A stretch of DNA of 8,437 bases. Source: DASUFI01 sp036274635 (lineage in GTDB: Bacteria > Planctomycetota > B15-G4). The notes under the pieces were generated by a model, which was not told the DNA's origin, searched no databases, and saw only the letters and a program-made list of their open reading frames with translations. The first letter of the stretch is position 1. Each line of letters opens with the position of its first letter. Positions 5,565 through 8,437 of the stretch are shown here, in pieces. The stretch lies in NCBI GenBank assembly GCA_036274635.1, contig DASUFI010000016.1, forward strand, positions 1 to 8,437, written 5' to 3'. A program made the position numbers and the translations under genes.

Positions 5565-8411
5565 CTACCGCGGCGCCTCGCCGCTCGACAAAGCCGCGAT
5601 GCGCTCGCGCCACTGCGCGGCCTCCTCGGGCCGGCCGGTGGCATCGCACACGTCGGCGAGCGCGCCGAGCGCGGCGGCGAGTTGGTCGGGGCGTCCGCCG
5701 TCCTGCAGCAGGTCCAGCTCGGCATGCAGATGGGGCTCGGCGCGCGGCAGCTCCCCCGCGGCCAGCCAGCCGAGGGCCAGCTGGTGGTGCATCTGCGCGC
5801 GGCGCGCGTCGGCGGCGGGCGGGTCGGACATCAGGCCCTCCACCGCCTCGAGCTCGAGCGCGGCGTCGTCGGGACGTTGCAGAAGGGCCAGGATCTTCGC
5901 CCGGAAGGCGCGCGGCAGGAGCCCGCCCGGATCGTCGGCGGCCTGCAGGCGCTCGCGCACGAGCCGCGCCTCGTCCAGCAACGCCAGCGCCTCGGCGTAC
6001 ATGCCCCACTCGTCGAGGTAGCGCGCGAAGTTCTCCAGCGGCGTGGCCGAGAGCACGCTGGTGGCCTGCGCACCGGCGCCGGTCGCGAGCAGGCGCTCGA
6101 CGATGGCGCGCACGCCGTCCGCGCCGTCGCCGCGGTCGTGCACGAAGCTGCCCAGGTTGGCCTGCATGACCAGCAGCTCGGGCTGCCAGGCCGGCTCGTG
6201 CGCGAGGCGGATGGCCAACACGTCCTCGAGCTGCGCGATGGCCTCGTCGTACTTGTGCTCGTAGTAGCGCAGCGTCGCGACGTTGGCGCGCGTGGCGAGC
6301 AGGGCCGGGTGGTCGGGCGGCAGGCGGGCGGCGCGCATCGTGGCGGCCTCTTGCATGAGGTCGGCCGCCTCGTCGAAGCGCTGCTGCCGCGCGCGCAGCC
6401 CGGCCAGGTTGTTGAGGGCGGTCAGGGCCATGGGATGGTCGGCGCCGAGCTGCGCGCGCAGCGTGTCGAGCGCCGACACCAGCAGGGGCTCGGCCTCGGC
6501 GAGGCGCAGCTGGTCGAGCAGCAGGCCGCCGAGGTTGCCGGCGATACGCGCCGCGTCCACGGTCAGCTCGTCGGCGCTCTTGCCGCCGCTGTCACCGCGC
6601 GCCGCGCCGCGCTGCACGACGTCCAGCGCCTGGCGGTAGTCGTCCTCAGCCTCCTTCAGCCGGCCCTGACGGTGCCGCAGCAGCGCCAACGAGTTGAGGA
6701 GTGTGCCGGTGCGCGGGTCGTCGGGGCCGTGGCGCGCGCGGCGGTCGGCCAGCTCGATCTGCAGGTCCGCCTCGGCCTCGTCCAGCTTGCCCAGATCCAC
6801 GCGCGCCACGGCCAGGTTGCCCCGGATGTCGGAGCGACGTTGCACGGCCTCGGGAGAGGTGTCGCCGCTCTGCGCATCCACCTCGAGCGCGCGCACGAGC
6901 TGCGTTTCGGCGGCATCGAGGCGGCCCAGGTTGAAGTCCAGCAGGCCGAGCGAGCCGCGCAGCTGCACCTCCGCCCGTGGGTGGTCCTTCAGGAAGGTGC
7001 TGATCTTCGCCTCGGCGCCGTCGAGCGCGTCCACCACTTTCGTGTCCTTGCCTCCGGCCTCGGGGTCGGCCGAGCCGAAGACGTCCACGAGGAACTGCGT
7101 CACGGCCTCGGATTCGGCGGCGGAGTCCTCGGCCTGCTTCCGCGCCGCGGCCTCCAGACCGCGCGCCTCCTCGGCATCGTGCTGGCGCGCCTCGGCGTCA
7201 TGCCGCGCGTCGAGAGCCGCCAGCAGCCCGCTCGTCGTGCCCGCGATGCCGCCCACGAGCAGCAGCACGACCACTGCCGCGAAGCCCACGCCCACGCGAT
7301 GCCGCCGCACGAACTTGCGCGCGCGGTACAGCCGGCCCGGCTCGCCGGCCGTCACCGGCTCGTGCGCGACGACGCGCCGCAGGTCCTCCGCCAGCGCCGC
7401 GGCGCCCGCGTAGCGGCGTTCGGGATCCTTCTCGAGCGCCTTGCCCACCACCCAGTCCAGCTCGCGCGGCAGCTCCGGGCGCGCGGCCGAAGGCGGCGGC
7501 GGCACCGCGTCGCGCACGCGCCGCGCGGCCTCCACCAGCCCGACGTCCTCCACCAAGTACGGCGGACGCCCCGCCAGCAGCTCGTGCAGCAGTCCGCCGA
7601 GCGCGTAGACATCCGAGCGCACGTCGGCGCGGCCGTCGAGCTGCTCGGGCGCCATGGTCGCCAGCGTGCCCACCAGCTCGCCCGCCTGCGTCTGCGCCAC
7701 GAGCCCCTCGCCCGTGAGGCGCGCGACGCCGAAATCGATGACGCGCGGCTGCCCGTCGCTGCCCACGAGGATGTTGCCGGCCTTCAGGTCGCGGTGGATG
7801 ACGCCGTTGCGGTGCCCGTGCTCCACGGCGTCGCACACGCGGCTCAGCACCTCGACCGCCTCGCGCCACGCCAGCCGCCGCTCACGCGCCCACTCGGTGA
7901 GCGGTCGCGCGCCCGGCACCAGCTCCATCGCGTACCACAGGCCGCCGTCCTCGCGCTCGCCGGCCTCGAGGATGCGCGCGATGCCGGGATGCTCGAGGCG
8001 CGCCAGCGCGTCGATCTCGTCGCGGAAGCGCTGCAGCGCGCGCGGCCCGGCGCGGCCCGCGCGCATGACCTTCAGCGCCGCGCGGCGGTGCGGGCGCTGC
8101 TGCTCGGCCTCCCACACCTCGCCCATGCCGCCGGCGCCGAGACGGCGCAGCAGGCGCCACGTGCCCAGCGTGGCGCCCTCCGCCAGCGGCGCGCCGCGCG
8201 CCAGCGCCGCCAGCAGCTCGTCGGCCGCCGGCGGCCCGGGCGAGCTGCCGCGCCGCTCGTCGGCGTGCAGCGCCAGCAGCCGCTCGACCTCCGCGCGCAG
8301 CGTCGTGTCGCCGCGTGTCGCCGCGCGCACGAAGCTCTCGCGCGTGTCCTCGGGCTGGTCGAGGGCCTCCTCGAACACCCGCCGCACGACGCCCCAGCGC
8401 GCGACGTCCAT
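5565..8411 (-). CDS. Transmembrane serine/threonine protein kinase with C-terminal TPR array
   Basis: A 948-residue membrane kinase that phosphorylates Ser/Thr on partner proteins using ATP. Residues 1-70 form the short helical N-domain often found before such kinases. The kinase domain spans about 84-350: Gly-rich loop LGAGGMGEVW (91-100), Lys114 in ALKV, alpha-C Glu132, catalytic HRDLKAGN (206-213, Asp208), DFG (226-228), MAPEQ (253-257) and SDVYALG (266-272). All key residues are present, so it should be active. Residues 361-371 are basic (RARKFVRRHR), then one membrane helix at about 373-396. A charged Ala/Glu coiled coil follows (401-435), then the common FLVDVFGSADPE element (440-451) and many TPRs to the end (about 470-940), such as ALNNLAGLRARQQRFDEA. 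The kinase is thus cytoplasmic and the TPRs probably extracytoplasmic, as a sensor or docking arm. The start overlaps the upstream stop as TGATG and has GGAGG 4 nt before it, so it is translated in coupling with a probable ECF sigma factor. Planctomycetes are rich in such ECF-kinase pairs. Confidence 0.95.
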   Translation of the reverse strand: MDVARWGVVRRVFEEALDQPEDTRESFVRAATRGDTTLRAEVERLLALHADERRGSSPGPPAADELLAALARGAPLAEGATLGTWRLLRRLGAGGMGEVWEAEQQRPHRRAALKVMRAGRAGPRALQRFRDEIDALARLEHPGIARILEAGEREDGGLWYAMELVPGARPLTEWARERRLAWREAVEVLSRVCDAVEHGHRNGVIHRDLKAGNILVGSDGQPRVIDFGVARLTGEGLVAQTQAGELVGTLATMAPEQLDGRADVRSDVYALGGLLHELLAGRPPYLVEDVGLVEAARRVRDAVPPPPSAARPELPRELDWVVGKALEKDPERRYAGAAALAEDLRRVVAHEPVTAGEPGRLYRARKFVRRHRVGVGFAAVVVLLLVGGIAGTTSGLLAALDARHDAEARQHDAEEARGLEAAARKQAEDSAAESEAVTQFLVDVFGSADPEAGGKDTKVVDALDGAEAKISTFLKDHPRAEVQLRGSLGLLDFNLGRLDAAETQLVRALEVDAQSGDTSPEAVQRRSDIRGNLAVARVDLGKLDEAEADLQIELADRRARHGPDDPRTGTLLNSLALLRHRQGRLKEAEDDYRQALDVVQRGAARGDSGGKSADELTVDAARIAGNLGGLLLDQLRLAEAEPLLVSALDTLRAQLGADHPMALTALNNLAGLRARQQRFDEAADLMQEAATMRAARLPPDHPALLATRANVATLRYYEHKYDEAIAQLEDVLAIRLAHEPAWQPELLVMQANLGSFVHDRGDGADGVRAIVERLLATGAGAQATSVLSATPLENFARYLDEWGMYAEALALLDEARLVRERLQAADDPGGLLPRAFRAKILALLQRPDDAALELEAVEGLMSDPPAADARRAQMHHQLALGWLAAGELPRAEPHLHAELDLLQDGGRPDQLAAALGALADVCDATGRPEEAAQWRERIAALSSGEAPR

Positions 8412-8437
8412 CAGTCCTCCAGCGCGCCCCGCAGGAA
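8411..8437 (-). CDS. C-terminal end of an upstream gene, probably an ECF sigma factor (partial)
   Basis: Only the last eight codons (FLRGALED) and a TGA stop at 8413-8411 are in the window; the rest lies beyond the right edge. The stop shares one base with the kinase start (TGATG). A short end of the form A/F-L-x-x-x-L-E, directly before a kinase-TPR gene, is typical of planctomycete ECF-type RNA polymerase sigma factors, which often end in an amphipathic helix like this one. The identity is inferred almost wholly from context, since eight residues cannot prove it. What is firm is that an open frame on this strand ends here and overlaps the kinase start. Confidence 0.5.
   Translation of the reverse strand, partial: FLRGALED
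8416..8420 (-). promoter_or_regulatory. Shine-Dalgarno site of the kinase gene
   Basis: The minus strand reads GGAGG, then ACTG, then the kinase ATG at 8411-8409. The site lies inside the last codons of the upstream gene, so ribosomes ending that gene can restart on the kinase. It supports 8411 as the start. Confidence 0.7.

Noticed and set aside
8306..8325. Tandem 10-bp repeat GTGTCGCCGC near the kinase N-terminus
   Set aside because: It lies within coding sequence of low codon diversity, is in one copy pair only and leaves the reading frame normal; it is likely chance.

Overview
This is a very GC-rich window (roughly 70% or more by eye) in which every gene I can support lies on the minus strand, so it reads right to left. 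Three things suggest a planctomycete-type bacterium (Planctomycetota): a probable ECF sigma factor tail overlapping a large membrane Ser/Thr kinase with C-terminal TPRs; a secreted beta-helix protein with a short C-terminal domain of a kind common in that phylum; and GC-rich genes with small gaps and few Shine-Dalgarno sites. The taxonomic call is inference from gene content, because there is no rRNA or marker gene here.

Layout in transcription order, right to left. (1) 8437-8411: last eight codons and stop of an upstream gene, probably an ECF-type sigma factor. Its TGA overlaps the kinase ATG. (2) 8411-5565: a 948-aa transmembrane Ser/Thr kinase (N-terminal helical domain, Pkn-type kinase domain, one membrane helix, coiled coil, long TPR array). 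(3) 5480-4224: a 418-aa exported protein with TPR/HEAT-like helical repeats and an unusual Cys-rich motif; family unknown. (4) 4175-3228: a signal-less BtuF-like protein (helical backbone metal receptor / cobalamin-binding protein). (5) 3231-2437: a 264-aa tandem VOC (glyoxalase-fold) protein whose start overlaps the previous stop as ATGA. (6) 2239-1025: a 404-aa exported right-handed beta-helix protein with a good ribosome binding site. (7) 865-1: the N-terminal 288 codons of an exported M28-family metallopeptidase, cut by the window edge.

How they may work together. Genes 1 and 2 look like a signalling unit: a cytoplasmic kinase with an extracytoplasmic TPR sensor, made in coupled fashion with a transcription factor. 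Gene 3, also repeat-rich and exported, follows 84 bp later and is a plausible partner or target. Genes 4 and 5 form a translationally coupled pair of unknown joint purpose. Genes 6 and 7 are independent exported proteins separated by gaps. The gap before gene 6 holds a 24-bp dyad, and the gap between genes 6 and 7 holds a strong 40-nt hairpin just past the gene 6 stop.

No tRNA, rRNA, mobile element, CRISPR array or riboswitch was seen. The many long open frames on the plus strand are GC-rich shadows of the minus-strand genes.
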